A stretch of 64,000 bases of DNA from Eonycteris spelaea (GCA_003508835.1 PUFA01000021.1:9650501-9714500); one strand, 5' to 3'; shown: positions 47,491-61,469, counted from the stretch's first letter. A program made the numbers and translations. The notes: generated by a model not told the origin, from the sequence alone.

Positions 47491-50190
47491 ATCTCATAAG
47501 CTTTGGCCATTCTATCTTCTGCAGGATGGATAAAATAGATAACCTTCTAACATGTTAACATTTTCATACTCATTTAGAGAGAGTTGTACTCAGCTCTTCA
47601 AAGAAAAAGTGACCCTCTAGATTAGAAGTGCTTTTTGGTGTCGTGAACATGGGCTGATATCTTTAAGTCGTACCTTCTCCAGTATGATGGTGATGGCAGC
47701 TCTTAATTGGGACTGTGGATGAATATGGCAGATGGTTGGTTGGTCGCCTTCACTTTCGTCCTTACACTTCACAGGTGGAGGTAATCAGTCAAATACTTTA
47801 CCTGTAACTTGACATCGGAAATACTAATCAAGCCACGAGTCAACCCTCTTCCAGCTATGAAGTTAGGGTCGTGTGATTAGAAATACACCAAGTCCTAAAT
47901 TTGTTAACTCGTTTTCATCCTGCCCTCATGCAGGTTTCCTTTAAAGAGACTCAGTGGCTGCTTTAAATACTGTCCTAACTGCAACTGGAGTCCTTTGTAA
48001 GCACTTGTGTCATCACAGCACACGCTTTGAAAGCTCATGACTAAAACGTGTTAATTTTGGAACTCAAAAGGATCTTAGAAAAGTCAGTGGCTTATTCAGG
48101 GTCCCCTGAGCTGGTTAGAGGCTGAGTGGAAACCCAGGTTATTTCCCAGGAAAGCATCACTCCACGGCCCCTCCTTTCAGCCTAATTGAGTCAGACCCTT
48201 TCGGTTCGCAGTTTTAAAAAAATCCTACCATTTTTTTTTTTTTTTTTGAAAATCCAGATCTGATTCTACATATCCCTCTCCCTGTTGCCCTCGGTCCCCT
48301 CTTCTTCCTTTCGCTACACCCCTTGTGCCCCTCGTCACCTGCTACTGTTTTATCTTTGTGCCGTCTTTTCCTCTCAACTCTGCTTCTTACATTATGGGCA
48401 CATGGTTTCCTTCATATGCCCAAGAATTTATGGTATGAGTTCAAATACCTGCGCTCATAAAACTGAAATATTGGCGTCATATTGTTGTTTTCTTCCTAAA
48501 ACGAACAGTGGCGAGAGTTTGGGGGGCTGCGGATGGAGGGTACACACTTGAAAAGAAAGCCAGTTGGGTTTTCGACTGATCTGGGGCCATGGAGCAAGTG
48601 GCACAGGCAGGCATTGTGCCCCAGGGAAGCTCAGGACACTCTTGGAAAACCCGCAAGCAGTGTCGTGGAGAGATGATGGATGGATGGACACAAGCTTTCG
48701 TGCCAGTGGACCATGTTACCTGGCTGTTGGTTTGAGAGCTGAATAAAACCTGAAGTGTCATCTTTTTTCTTTAGAATTATCATTCATAGTATTTGGGCTG
48801 ATGTAGGGGATTTGCAAGAGCTCTAAGTGTCTGAAGTAGTCATTAAAATATGGAATTAGGCACACGTTGTGAAAACACTTTGCAGAGCTTAATATTCAGA
48901 TGCTTGAAGCTGATTTTACCAATTTTAATTGTTTACGTTTGTATTTGGCGGAACTTAGTTTTAGAGAAGACACACTTTTCATTTCATATTTTAAAATGAT
49001 CTATTTAGACATTTAAATAAGTGGAGAATAAAACTTTGGTGAATTTATATTTTTTGTAGGGAACTCTGAAATAAATAAGTGACTTCACAGTTTTTACAAT
49101 ACTTCTAATTATTATAGCTTTACAGGTTTAGAAAAAGGACATATTCCTAAAATAAGCCCAAATTACAACTTTTTAAAAAAAGTTTCTGAAGACATAGATG
49201 TGGAGAATAGTTTTTTGCTGGTTGAGCATTCTAAATTACAAGTTTTCTGGATTGCTAGGCAAAATGATTTCGTAAAGACCCACATCATTTACCTGTTGAC
49301 AGCCATTCAGAACAGCATGGCCACCGAGGCTGGTATAATGGCCAAGTTAAATAGTAACAAGATCTAACTGGGGAAATAGTATATCAGAAGGGAAAACAGC
49401 AGCCATTTAGTAACTATGAGACTATCCCCATTTCTTCAGGATTTATAGAGGGACGTTCTCAGAATTGTTGGGTCTTTGCAGAGTACTGTCTCAAGCCCCC
49501 CTGAGCTTGTCTTGGAAACTGTAAGGGCTGTAGGAATATGTGTCTTTGACCTTTACAAATGTTCCCAGCTGTTTCAATGTAGAGGATAAACAGCTCCTAC
49601 ATTTGCCTTAGGCATATTTAAGATGATTGGAAAAAAGAAAATCTAGAGATATCAGTGATTTACTAAATACACTGTTACGGTAAAACAAGGTGTTCTGGAA
49701 TTTTCTCTGAATGGCTCACTTTCTGAAGGAAAAAAGAAAAAAAATCTCAGTTAACAATTAGTGGTGACAAGTAGTAGTTCCTGGGTCTTCTTGTGATCAT
49801 GCAGCCTTGGTCACCACCCTGTTGACAGGAGGTGTATTGTGTCATGAGCATTTCCTCAGTAGCCCTGGTGATTTTTTATTGAGACCTCAAATTTTGGATT
49901 CCTAGGGCTCACCCAACTGGACTTTACAGACATAGTTCTAGAACTTTAAGTGTGTGGTTTTCAGACAAATAGCAACAAGTATTTGTGATGTTCCCCAGAA
50001 GGTCTATAAGACAAGACTGATAATGGTTTCCCACTGATGTGTTTCTTCATGTGACTCACGTCTGGATGTTATTCTTCTCCTGCATCTTAGACCAATGGTT
50101 GACTGATGAAAAGTCCCACTGAAGGTTTCGTTGGTGGGACAGACAAAAACATTAATAGTTCACTCTAGTCCTTCTCCCCTTTGTGTTCAG
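47491..50190. other. probable intron, no exon seen
   Basis: AT-rich unique sequence. A weak MIR-like stretch lies at 48,060-48,190 and a T-run at 48,231-48,247. The block at 48,840-49,190 is rich in TAATT cores and has no recognisable repeat. Confidence 0.5.
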
Positions 50191-50342
50191 ACTGGTTTTA
50201 TTTCTGCTGCCCTGAGAGCTTAGCTCAGACTTCGGCTGTACTGAAGATTCCTGGGTGGGTGGTCATCCCGGGAGACCTCAGCAGGCCTCAATACAGAGAG
50301 AAGTAACTACACAATGGAATGATAACACATGGTTTCACTAAG
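50191..50342 (+). other. candidate extra exon (152 nt)
   Basis: Left edge: a pyrimidine tract ending TTTGTGTTCAG|AC at 50,190/50,191. Right edge: CTAAG|GTAAGAG at 50,342/50,343. Both sites are close to consensus and the size is typical of an exon. The first ATG inside is followed almost at once by a stop, so it would be untranslated or part of a non-coding RNA. It is the best-framed exon-like interval I found downstream of the CpG island, but my scan was by eye. Confidence 0.25.
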
Positions 50343-51726
50343 GTAAGAGTTGTAGTTTTAAGTGCAATACACTCTCAATGGGAAAGGTATTCTATGAACA
50401 TTTCCAAGATAGTATGTTTAATTTACTACTAACTCGGAATACAGAGAATGTAACGAAAAAAGTAAAATTAACAACAACAACAAAAACCAATTTAAATGTC
50501 AGCAATCTTCACCTCTCTCTCTCTCCCCATCACCCAAACAGCCAGTGTGTATATTAGCCCTTCCTGCTTAAAGAAATATCACTTGTTGGACTTGAAACTT
50601 TAATGCTGTCATTGGTAACACATTTTCTGATGGTCTCTTTGCTTCCAGCAACAAATATTACAATGTGAAGGGGAGAAGAAATGGTGGTTGGCGGGAGGAG
50701 TTGGCAAACGAGGACAATGTACTCGTGCTACCTACCTCTTCACTTGTCTTCTTTAGGAAAAGACATCAGATTTGTAGGTCTTGTTCTTGTGTTGATCCCA
50801 CTGGCTTGACACACGGCCAGAGGAGGACCAAGGAGCCTTCATCATCGTGGTAGTGAGATAGCCAAGAACCTCAGATACAGGGCATGGAAGTCCAGAATGG
50901 TGTCAGACTGGAAAAAATGTTCCCGCTGCTTCTAAGTGGAGTGGAAAAAAATAAAACCCAAAAACCAAAAAAAAAAAAAAAGCCAGTTTTGAGTTGAACC
51001 TGATTCCTTTTGGAAGAGAGTGTGAACTGGGGAAGAGTGACCTAAAAACCAAAACGAAACCCAAACTCTTAGGGTGTTTAGATAGTTGTTAACAGTAGTA
51101 GCACGCAGGGTGGCCAGCCTGCAGGCCCTTGATTGTTTGCATATTTTACCTGATAGAGCATATGCGTCACTACTAGAACAGGTGTTTTAGAGCACGAATA
51201 AACACTGTGGTTAGTGTGAGGTTTAATCTCAGGGGATGCATTTCTATTTAAATCTGATTCTGGTAACACGTTTAACTACCTTCCTACCTAATTAAACAGC
51301 CCAACCTAGAGAGGGAGAGGCATTTGTGAGCAACAGTATTTCTTATTAAATACTTAGGTTCCCCCCCCCCCCCAAAAAAAAAATCTTCGGCAAAGGAGGA
51401 AGTGGCTGTGCTTGGTGGGAATTCTGCATGGTGGTCTTGCAGCCATATTTCTGGATGGAGCCAGGGGACACCATTCCCTTCTGTCTCCGGAGTGTTCATA
51501 TTCACCTGGTGTAGGCAGGGTTTCCGGCGAGTAGAATACAGGAAGCAAAACTATATTGTTCTAGATCAATGGTCCGTTACCGCTCGTGGCTGAGCCCCAC
51601 TGCTCCCTCCCAGTGTTTGCAGGCGTGCAGAGGATAACAGGGCAGAGAGAGGAGGGAAGGGGCAGGAGAGGGTGGAGATGCAGATGCAGCAGTAACAGGG
51701 GTGGTAGGAGGCACTGAGGCTTTGTT
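50343..51726. other. probable intron, no exon seen
   Basis: Contains a strong acceptor-like TCTCTTTGCTTCCAG near 50,649 without a matching donor, and a C-run followed directly by an A-run at 51,361-51,383. No repeat family recognised. Confidence 0.45.
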
Positions 51727-52137
51727 CCTGTTCGTCTGTTTGTGCTGCCGTAACAAAAATACCACAGCCCCGGTGGCTTAAACGACAGCGGTCGCTCTTC
51801 TCAGAGTTATAGAGACTCGAGGTCCAAAATCAAGGGGTTGACAGGTTTGATTTCTTCTGGGGTCTCTCCTTGGCTTGCAGGTGGCCACCGCCTTGCTTTG
51901 TCCTCACACAGTCTTGCATCTGTGTGCTTCCATCCCTGGTGTCTCTTCCAGTGAGTCCTAATCTCTTTTTTACAAGGACACCTGTGCTATTGGATTAAGG
52001 CACACCCTAATGACCTCCTTTTTAACTTAATCATCTCTTTCAAGGCCCTGTCTCCAAATGCAGTCACAAACTGAGGTGCTGGAGTTTACTGCTTCAACCG
52101 ATGAATTTTGAGGAGATACAACTCAGCTCACAACAAT
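51727..52137 (-). repeat. MLT1-type MaLR LTR
   Basis: Antisense solo LTR, well preserved: 'tgtgctgccgtaacaaaaataccacagccccggtggcttaaacgacag', 'ggtctctccttggcttgcaggtggccaccgcc', 'tattggattaaggcacaccctaatgacctcc', 'ccctgtctccaaatgcagtcac' and 'cagctcacaaca'. Confidence 0.93.
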
Positions 52138-53734
52138 TCATGTTTCATACCAAGAAAGGTGGTTTATATAAAGTGAAGAACAATTCGAAGCTTCTGTGCA
52201 AAATGCTGCTTCACTTGTTCCTGCCCTCAAGAAGAGGGGAGTGGGGAAACTGAGCAACACTTGAGTCCCTGGTTTACCCTCAGGGATCCAGGTGGGACAA
52301 ACGTCCTCACCTGACACATGAATGCAGAGAAGTTAAATTCTCCAAGATTCCCCTTGCTAGAAAATGCAGAGCCTGGCGTGGGCTTTACAGCCATGTTTCT
52401 GTGGTTCTGTTGCCCTGGACTTGGCAAAGGGTCGCGTAGGTGCCGTTCCCTCAGTTGGACTCATGCTAGACATGGGTACATGGAAGAAGCCTCGGGATCC
52501 TTCTCAACACAGTGCTTTAGGCAGTCACCAGCAATCAATAGGCATTAACACGCAGCGAACCCTATTTTTCATTCTCATACTATATTGGATAGTACCATGC
52601 CTTTTTCCTCCGCCTGAAAGCTTTTCCATTAGCTTGTTTATATACTCAGATATTCCAAGAGAGTGAATAAAAGGAGAGAGAGCGATTTACTTAGTGCGTC
52701 TCGTGTAAAGAATTAGCTTGTCTTGAGTAAATGAAAAGAGTCCTTCTGAGAAAGCCCACTTTAAAATCTCTTGCCATGGTGGCAAGAATAAAGAGCCCTT
52801 CTCATTCTAGATGGAGGAACTGACCAGATGTGTAGGCCAGTTTAAAATCCTGGTCCAGCATCCATGCTTACTGGTAGGGATTCACCATACAGAACGTTAC
52901 TATGGGGGCAGGTTTTTCTGGTTGGAGACGGGGAGATATCAGAAGACAGAAGCTTTAACCAAAGCACACGTGGGAAGAATGGCTGGACTTTTGCTAGATT
53001 TCTCGGCAGTGAGACACTGAGGAGTGGGAAGTAAGAAGTGTCAGGAATCATATGATGTCTCTGACTACAAAAGTCAAGGCTAATGAATTTTTGGGTCTTT
53101 CCGAACAATAAAGCACGGAGTCATACTTAAGGGATTCTTCGAGGGGGCATTCTCAACAAATGGGGATGTGGGTATGTTCACGTTTAACACTTCTGAAAGG
53201 CTCTTTTTTAAAAAAAGCAACTTAGAGTTTTTGAGGGCACCCTCTCGAGTGACGCGGTCATTGCTTTCCCTTTCACTTTTCAGGTCATGTCACATGTTAA
53301 CTATGGCAATAAAAATATTACGCCATCAATCCACAGTCTAATTGAATATAACAATTCAATTTTACTGGACCAGATAAACCACTGGCCCTAAAGTAATTGA
53401 AAGTTGGTACTGTTTAATATCTTTCATAAAAAATTAACCGGTAAATTATTTGCTGCATGAAACATGTGATGTGAGTTGCTGTAGAAAATATTTTATTTTA
53501 GCTCTTTAATTTATGAGCATCTATTTTCAAGCCATGCCCATAATCCTCTTTTAGTGCTCAGTTTCGTGGTCAATCATACCCGTCTTCCATTTATTCTAGA
53601 AAGCTGGGCTTTTCCTGGTTAAAAAAAAAAAAAAAAGCCCTATGAACCCTACCTTGTAATTATCTCACACACATGTCCATTTCCCTTATTGAGGAGGAAG
53701 CAAATTTTCTCTACCTCTCAAGGTTCCTCTGTCT
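52138..53734. other. probable intron, no exon seen
   Basis: Unique. The block at 53,320-53,540 is AT-rich with several ATTG/TAATT cores and may be conserved. Frames are short and unconvincing. Confidence 0.5.
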
Positions 53735-54212
53735 GATCTAATAATCAAATTGACATGAGACAGATGAAAAATAAAGTTTAATAGCATACATGTCTCCTGT
53801 ACTGTGTGACGTGTGACTTGGGAGAGACCCAGGAGCACTGAGAAACTCACCAAAATGGAAGAAGCCATCACCTTAAATGCCACCTTAGCTAAAGACGGAA
53901 GGTGTTGGGTGTGGCAAGTTAGTTGTGGGAGATGAGCAGGAAACACACAGTAAACAGATAAGATTATTATGTGGATTTAAGTCCCTGCCTTATCCATTGA
54001 TAAGTTTCTGGGGATTTAGACAGCTTCCTGATACTTTCCTACTATACCTTTACAGATAGATACTTCCCTTACAAATGTAAATATCCTTTTACAAAGGATA
54101 ACTTGGTTTTCAGAGCTTCTCCCATATCTGCTGTTTCTTAAAATTAACCAGCCTAAAATAAAATCAATATCCCAAAGAGGCATATTTTGGGGAGGCAGAC
54201 TCAGCTCCCATT
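53735..54212 (-). mobile_element. solo retroviral-type LTR
   Basis: On the minus strand the element begins TGGGAGCTGAGTCTGCC, followed by 'caaaatatgcctctttggga'. It carries an ATTAAA poly-A signal before 'ctttatttttcatctgtctcatgtcaatttgattattagatc', which looks like the R/U5 end of an ERV LTR. No gag, pol or env sequence lies beside it, so it is a solo or isolated LTR. The exact family is not recalled. Confidence 0.65.
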
Positions 54213-54359
54213 CATTCACTCACTACTCTTAAGTCCTGAGCCTAGTCAAAGCTTCTCTCCTGCCCTTGGTTACTGCCTTAAGTCTCAGCACCGTGTTCCG
54301 GTGCCTAAGACTTTACATCAGGACTTTCTGTTAGACTTAGGCTGAACTATCAAGACCTT

Positions 54360-54725
54360 CGCTGGTCTGCAAGTTCCTGCATGTCCACCTTCTGTTTTCC
54401 TCTTCAGCCTCCTTTCATCCTGTGCTCTGGCCACGTGGCCTGCTTTTCGATTCTCTCAGGGCTCCAGCTCTTTCCTATTGTTCCTTCTGCCTGGAATATT
54501 TTTTCCTTCTGTCCAAGTCCTCCTCAGCTTAAATGCCGTTTTCTCAGGCACGCCTTTCCTGACTGTCCCCACACTTCTGGTAGCACTTCCCATTCTTTGT
54601 CCCTGTATTTAAGAAAATCAATGAGATTATTTCATGTCTCTAGATGAAAAGACCCCGAAGTCAGGGATGGGTTGGTTTTGTTGACCCACAGTTCTGAAAC
54701 ATACCAAGCACACAGTGTCAAAGGT
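54360..54725 (+). repeat. L2 LINE 3' end
   Basis: Sense L2: 'ctgcctggaatattttttccttctgtccaagtcctcctcagcttaaatgccgttttctcaggcacgcctttcctgactgtcccc', 'tagatgaaaagaccccgaagtcagggatggg' and 'accaagcacacagtgtc'. Confidence 0.92.
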
Positions 54726-56879
54726 TACCTCCAGTATATTATATTCACAGAGGGCACATGTCTTTTGAAAGTCACCTTTGGCAGCTGAGATGACTTCCAT
54801 TTATGGACCGACAGTTTCACCTCATCAGTTGTGCTTACTGTGAAGATGAATATCTGATGAACTCCAATTAGTGTAATGATTCTGTTTCTATGTAGTAACC
54901 TCAGTAATTGTTCTAAATCCCTGAGACATTATGAGTATTAGTACTAGTGGCTGGTGCATCTAAGCTTCCTCCCAAGGTTAGAGTCTCAAAGGAAGAATGG
55001 AATCATATTATTTGTGGGAAAGAAACAGTGAGTATCACACCATAGAATCTTTTGGGAAGTAAGCCAAGAGGTCTGAAACCTGGGCTGATTGTCTTTCCAT
55101 TCTTCATCCCTTCTTCCAAGGCATGGGACATCATGGGTCCACCCCCAGTCACTTAACCGTTGAGCAGCTTAACCAAGCCTTCGTGATTGGGAGTGTTCGG
55201 GCCCCCCCATGAGCATGTGGATTTAAATCTTTGTTTATACATTCATTGGTTATAAACCTAACAAAGTAAATACAAATGTTCTGTGCTGTGACTGCTTAAC
55301 TGGAGTTCCTCCAGTCTGGGATCTTGCTTCGTGACTCTTTGCGTGTCTGTTTCTAGCACGGAACTTGTGGTCCAGGAGAGGGCTGAAGGCACGAGGGCAT
55401 GTTCATGGCTCTTGACATAGCGCTGTACAAATCAGGCAGCATATATCAGAACGTTTACATCTGTGACTTACTCCCTGCGCCCCCGTGTGTACTCCTTGAT
55501 GCTCAGGATGCAGTTTTCACTGTCTCACCCCTAAGTGTCATCGGCCTTAGTCTGAACCAAGATTTTCAGAGAGACACATTTTCATGGTAACCGTGAGATC
55601 TCTCACGGGTCAGTGTCTAGTGTTCTAAAGCCAGTTCTTAACTGATGGAATTCTTGTTAAATTTTAAAGGATAGTTTTTAATAGTGATATGAAACTTATT
55701 TCTCAAGTAACATGTAATTAAGAAATGATACAAGTCTAATCTGGCAATACAGTTAACTCATTCCAAAACATTTCTAGGTATTGATATTTTCTTTGCAAAC
55801 TTTTATTTTAGTAGGCTGATTTCTTTTCTTTTTTACACTTTAAGAGTGTGGCTATAATCGAGGTGCAGGTCTTTGTCGTCAACATCTGTGAGCAGAGCTG
55901 GGGCGTAAGACCTTCCTACCACCCGCATGATTTATACCATAAGCACTGGCTACTTTTAGTATTGAATTAATACTTTCTCTCAAAATGGTCTCATTTTAAA
56001 TAAATTCGGTTTATGGATTAGCCGGTGTTATTGTCCACAGCCGTGACTCCTTTAGCTCCCTCTTCATCCCTTGACGCCCCCTTCCTCCAACATGCCGGAT
56101 GGCTCTTCCATGTGGGTCTGACGGTGCTGGTTCTCAGGACAAGGGGGCGCACAGCTGTGGGTCATCTACTCCACAGGGCCAAGTCAGTTTGATTTAAATT
56201 GAGTGGTAAACTAGAAAGGGCAGCGATAGCTCTTTGCAATTAATTTTTTATCTTACGTACTGTTTAGCGTCCCTAACTCTCACCGTACCAAACTTTATGT
56301 TCTGTTCTGAAGCTTTGACCCAGGTCATAGTTGGCATACTTGCCGTGGGTAATTGGCTGGAATGACATGGTGTTGATGGTTGAGCAGCAGTTTGTGACTC
56401 AAATGAGTAACTAGATGATTGATACACGTTTTGATGTGTATTTCCAAGCCGCTTACTGGAGGATATTTTCTTTCTTTTTTTTTTTTTTAACCTTCTGATA
56501 TGACTTGCTGGGGAAGGTTTCATTTTGGTTTCAAAACTGGGGAATATGAACAGAAAAGTTGCCATGGCTGCATAAGGAAGCCCAAGGCATGATTGGTATA
56601 GATGTTTAGATTCTGACGTCTCTGACCTCCAGGAAAGATTCTCTGTGGGCCTCAGTCTTTCACAATTGTAGGTACATACTTCACCTTCCTTCAGTAGTGT
56701 GAAGATGGTTCTGTTTGCTCTATAAATTTGTTATTGGGTTCGACAACAGGATGACACTTATTCATTTGATGTTGTAAGTAAAACATTGCTTTACATAATT
56801 AAAGGTATAAAGTATTGCTTTTGTGATGAAATAGCTATTTAAAGATCAGTGGCTTTTGTAAATGTGTTTCTCAGACTAA
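54726..56879. other. probable intron, no exon seen
   Basis: Unique sequence with a T-run at 56,477-56,488. The minus frame at 56,248-56,565 has no recognisable motif. Confidence 0.5.
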
Positions 56880-57050
56880 GCCTTTTATTTATTTATTTTA
56901 TTAAAAATTATTCGGTGACATTGATTGATGACATCAAATAAGTTGCAAGTGTATCATTTTAATAGTTAAGTTGTATGTATAGATGTATTGTGTGTTCACC
57001 ACTCAGACTCAGATTTCCTTCTGTCTCCATATATAAGACCAAGTCTTTTA
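56880..57050 (-). repeat. L1 LINE 3' end, bat-like
   Basis: 'attattcggtgacattgattgatg' and 'gatgtattgtgtgttcaccactcagactcagatttccttctgtctccatata' match the antisense L1 tail I know from bat genomes. This is the second main clue to the host. Confidence 0.8.
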
Positions 57051-60000
57051 AAAGCAGTTCAGATGAGCAAACCACATGGGGTTTTCTACTCTGTTAAATG
57101 CAGTGTGGGGAAATACAAACCACATCAAAATATTGCACAGTTAATGTTTGTTTATTGAATGATCTGGACGATGCAAAGGCCTATTTCTTTCCTTTTAAGG
57201 AGCGTGCAGTTAGTGAGGGCAAACAAGTACACAGAGATTTCAGAGACGAGTGTTAGTCCTTAGAGAACATGGAACAGACGTACCAACCAGCAGATAGTCA
57301 TGAAATTACCTACTTGGATCAGTCATTACATCTGTCCTTTATTCTGCCGTCCGATCCACCTCTTTCACTTGACTAAGCCATGTGAGATAGTCCAAGTTTA
57401 TTGGCATTATTGAAAGAGTTCTATGTAAATATCACTTTTTTTGGACTACAGAATTCAGGATTGATTTCACTTAAGGTCTTAATCACTAGATAGAAAAGAC
57501 ATTCATATATCTTAAATTTCCATCAAAAACAAAAGTTCTTTGGGATTTCAAATGGAAAGGAAAGCTACTTCTTAGACCACAGAGAGAACATAACATCCTT
57601 TATGTCTTGAGCAGCATCCTTACAGTAACTGAAGGACCTCGCAGGGGCCTGTCCGCAGCAGGTGTGCCCTCCTGCCAGCCAGCCTGACTGCCTTCAGACA
57701 GGCTACTCAGTTTTGAGAAACAGGGAAGAATTGCTGCTGCTCTTGTCTTTTAAGATTTCAAGAAGAGCACACAGAGGTTTGTAGGGTCCTTCACATCTAA
57801 CAAAGTTAGTTCTCGAACCCAAGGAATGAATGGTGCTTGTCCTTTGTTCCAGAGAGGTCTGTAGGAACACAAGTTGAGGGTGCATGGAAGTGACTCTGAA
57901 ACTGCACGTGACATGTGATGAAAGAGAGTGTTTCTGTACAAAAAAAAAAAACATTTTATTTTGCTAAAGCCTACTTTGGAAGATTTTCTTTGTGAATTGA
58001 GTGAGTATGCAGTGCTATAGCTGATGGATTAGTTTTCTATTAATATTTTGTCATAGGAACTATATTCCCCTGCATCTCTGGTCCTTTCTGCCCTTAAGTG
58101 GTGATTTCTCTTGACTCCTGAATTGCAAATAGCTTACAGAGGTAGCTGAGATGCTTGAACGTTTTGTTTGCTTGTTTTTTAAATCAAAGTCTTTCAACAA
58201 ACTTGAGGCAAGATTGGCTACCAATCCCTTATCATTCCTCTAGCCTTTGCCTTCTAGTCCAATTTGCAACTACCTGTCATCTGTCATGGCTGATGGACAA
58301 CTGATTACTTCTCAGCCCCACAGGGAAACGGCTTGGACATAGAAGAAGCCTGTCTGCTTGAAGGTTGTTTCTCCCAGAACTCAGAGTAATTGCTCAATGT
58401 GAATCAATGTATTCACCTTTGAGGTTATTCTACCTTGGGGGTGAAAAGCAAAAAGGATTTCATTCATTGTTTATAAAAAACAAATGTTTTAGTAATAGGA
58501 ATTAGAGATTTCTATCAAGTCTTAATAAACCCTAATATCTAAAAGCTGAGTAGTTCAAGTTGCGGTGAGTAATGCACACCTTAATTCCATCACGTCTTAA
58601 GAAAGGCAGTCTAGATAGGCAGTCTTGTAAACGAATTGCAAATTCGGTGTTATCAGAAGAGCTTTGCGCTGCTGTGTAATTCCCCTGAAATTTTCAAAAG
58701 CTGGAATTTTCCGTGTATCCGGAAAGCTCGTTAAGGGAATCTTCCAGCCCAGACTGCACTTAAACAATCGAAGAATTCTTCCTGGAGGTGTTGTAAGGAA
58801 GGCTGCCTGACAGAGACACAAAGAGCCTCCTGGAGCTCATCCGGAATGCTGTTCCGAATTCAAATACAGACTAGAGCTCGGTTCTTAGTATGAGTGATGG
58901 ATGGTTTTCATTTTGAGGAAGGAAAACTGCCTCGTCTGTGGCTGACTTGCAGGCATCATAGGTACGGACCTCTGGAAATGCGGGGTGTGGGTGAGGATTC
59001 AGTGTCCCGGCCCCACAGGAGGAGTATCTAAAGTACTTGTAGTATCACCAAACTAGTAGGAAGCATAATGTGTGTCCCGAGGCTGTTTAATTACATAAAC
59101 GCCTATTTGAGGGATTATTGTCTTTTCCCAGTTCTCCGTGGCATTCTCTTCTAGATGGATCTAAGCAGTTTGGCACTTCTGCTGACGCTGTACTTGGTTT
59201 GTGATGTGAAATATTTTCATGAATTACATAATCGTGTCGTCTAATTGCCTTTCCATTTCTTCTCTATTTCAATTGCTCTCTTTTTGTCAGAATAGCCCTG
59301 GACTTCCCTTCGCCTAGTCCTTCCAGTGCGGTTCTTCTCCTCACCTCAGCCTTCTCACGCAGGAAAAGTGGTCACTATTTTCAGCTGACTCAATTTATGT
59401 GTCTGGCTACCGGAGTTTTTATTGAAACCGAAATAAAACTTCAAAGAAGCTGAAGAAGCTTGAGCCTCCTTTCTCTCCCTTTCAACTCACACCTACTGAT
59501 GTTTATCTTGGAAATAATTTGATGTTTATTTGTTGAAACATGTAGTTAAGTGTTTGTAGAGACTAATGTCAAGCTTTGGAACAGTGTGCAGAGACATTTA
59601 AAAGTCTATGATGGGCATGTGATACTCTGGTCATGGGTTTCTATGGAATCCATGGAAGCCAGGAGTAAAAGCACCCCAAAAAGTCCCAACCGAATGTCCT
59701 AAGTATAGCTATGGCCATTTGGCCTCTGAACTTGACCCTCCTTTTCTTCTTTAATTCCTGCCATCTCTTCTTCCTGCATCACACCATCTCCAGTCAGTCA
59801 TCCTTTTTTCTGTCACCATGAACTGTTCGTCATTTCTGATAAATGTCTGAAGTGTGGCATAAACGATAGGCCTATTTAAACATGACTCATTTTGAATTGT
59901 ATTTAAATATTGATATGACAATGACTTTTCAAAGAATACTTGGAAATTTTTTGAGTGTAAGCTATTAATCATCTGCTTTCTATTCACATTTGGTTTTCTT

Positions 60001-60349
60001 CAGTAAATTTTGCAGTTTCTTTCCATTTAAGTGAGGACTGCCCAGTTATCAGATAAATGCCTAGAAAAGGAGGATTGATTTTCTGCTTGCTCTTTTTCGC
60101 TAGGTGGGAAGCCAGTTTATCTGGCTCCCTCCAGGAAAATGTGTAAAGGAGTTGGAGAGTAAGGCTACACTGCTCCTTCTCCTTACCTGAATAATCAATC
60201 CCACTTGACTGAACATTACCACTTCCTTTAGCTCTTTCTGAAAGAAGGTATGGCATGTATGAAAAGTGCCCTCCCTCACTTTGGTGTTTTTGGCAAACCA
60301 TTTTTGAAGTCCCCAAATTCGGAGTCCAAATAAAAAATAGGTAGGTCAG
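57051..60349. other. probable intron, no exon seen
   Basis: Unique and AT-rich. The minus frame of 183 codons at 59,984-60,535 is the longest outside low-complexity DNA, but its start half lies in a transposon (60,350-60,796) and it shows no known domain. Confidence 0.5.
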
Positions 60350-60796
60350 TATTAGCACAGTTATCCCTACCAGCACCTCATCCTCAGGAAATATGTTCCA
60401 AGACCTCCAGCAGGCTGTTTGAAACCTCAGAGGGTACCAAACCGTATTTAGACTACGTGTTATCCTCTGCAATACCTTGCCACTTAAAGGAGGCGCTTTG
60501 TGTCTTCTTTGGCATATCCGAATTGCCAGCATCACTACTCTAGTGCTTTGGGGCCATTATTGAGTAAGAGAAGGGTGACTTGCACACAAGCACTGAGGTT
60601 TACAGCGATAGCTGATCTGATAACCGAGACGGCTAATAAGTGACTAACTGGTCCCAGCAGGACTGAGCTGGACAGTGTGAGATTTCATTGTTTCTCAGAA
60701 TAGAGCATGGTTTAAAACTTATGCATTCTGGAATTTTTCATTTAGTATTTTTAGGCCTTGGGTAACTGAAATCGTGAATAAGTGGAGCTACTGTAC
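60350..60796. repeat. Tigger-like (TcMar) MER element
   Basis: 'tatgttccaagacctccagcaggctg', 'ctagtgctttggggccattattgagtaagagaagggtgacttgcacacaagcactg', 'gctgatctgataaccgagacggctaataagtgactaa' and 'gggtaactgaaatcgtgaataagtggagctactgta' belong to a non-autonomous mammalian DNA transposon of the Tigger style. The class is recalled, not verified. Confidence 0.65.
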
Positions 60797-61469
60797 ATGT
60801 AACAGGAGCCTGTACTTTTGGTGAGAACCGTGACCCCACACTTAATCCTGCATCTAGGCCTCAGTGTCCTGAAGGGTGTGTTGAGATAGCCCAGGCTGCT
60901 CATCTTCATTACGGCTTCAGTTACGTCCCTCCCAGGGCCTCGCGAAGTAGGGTTGACCCTCATTCCTACCCAGTTAGGAATTTGGAAATGTGTGACACAT
61001 AGTTGCATCTGATAATGGCCTCTTATAGTTGAAAACAGAAAGCTTCAATTGGTGAAGAAAAACTTCTAGTCTAGAGTGCCCCCAAATCTGCAGTTTGCAC
61101 TTAATCAGAATCCTCTTTATGGGTGACCACCTTGGTGTGGGGATCAGGCTCTTGAAAATGTCACTCAGTAGTGTGGTGGTGTTGGCTTTCTCTGTTTCAA
61201 TCTGTAGCCCTGTAGTTGGAACTGTTGAGAGAGAGAGAGAGAGATGTATTTTCAAAGACTACATAAAAAGGCTCGATTGTTGTGATTTTGAACTAAGTTG
61301 ATAACATAAGACCATTATTACAGGGAAGGTGAAATTATGCAAAGATTTTTCTTAAAATAGCATTTCCCAATATTTTAATTCTAATTGCAAAAACAAAACA
61401 AAAAAAAAAAAAAAAGTAAACCCCAGAAACCTTTTAGCTTAGGGAACACAGGCTTTCTGCCACATGTTC

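Noticed and set aside
53735..54212. Possible full endogenous retrovirus
   Set aside because: Only an LTR-like segment is present. No internal viral gene or second LTR is visible on either side.
59984..60535. 183-codon open frame on the minus strand
   Set aside because: Its first part lies inside a Tigger-like transposon, no domain is recognisable and no splice or promoter context supports it.
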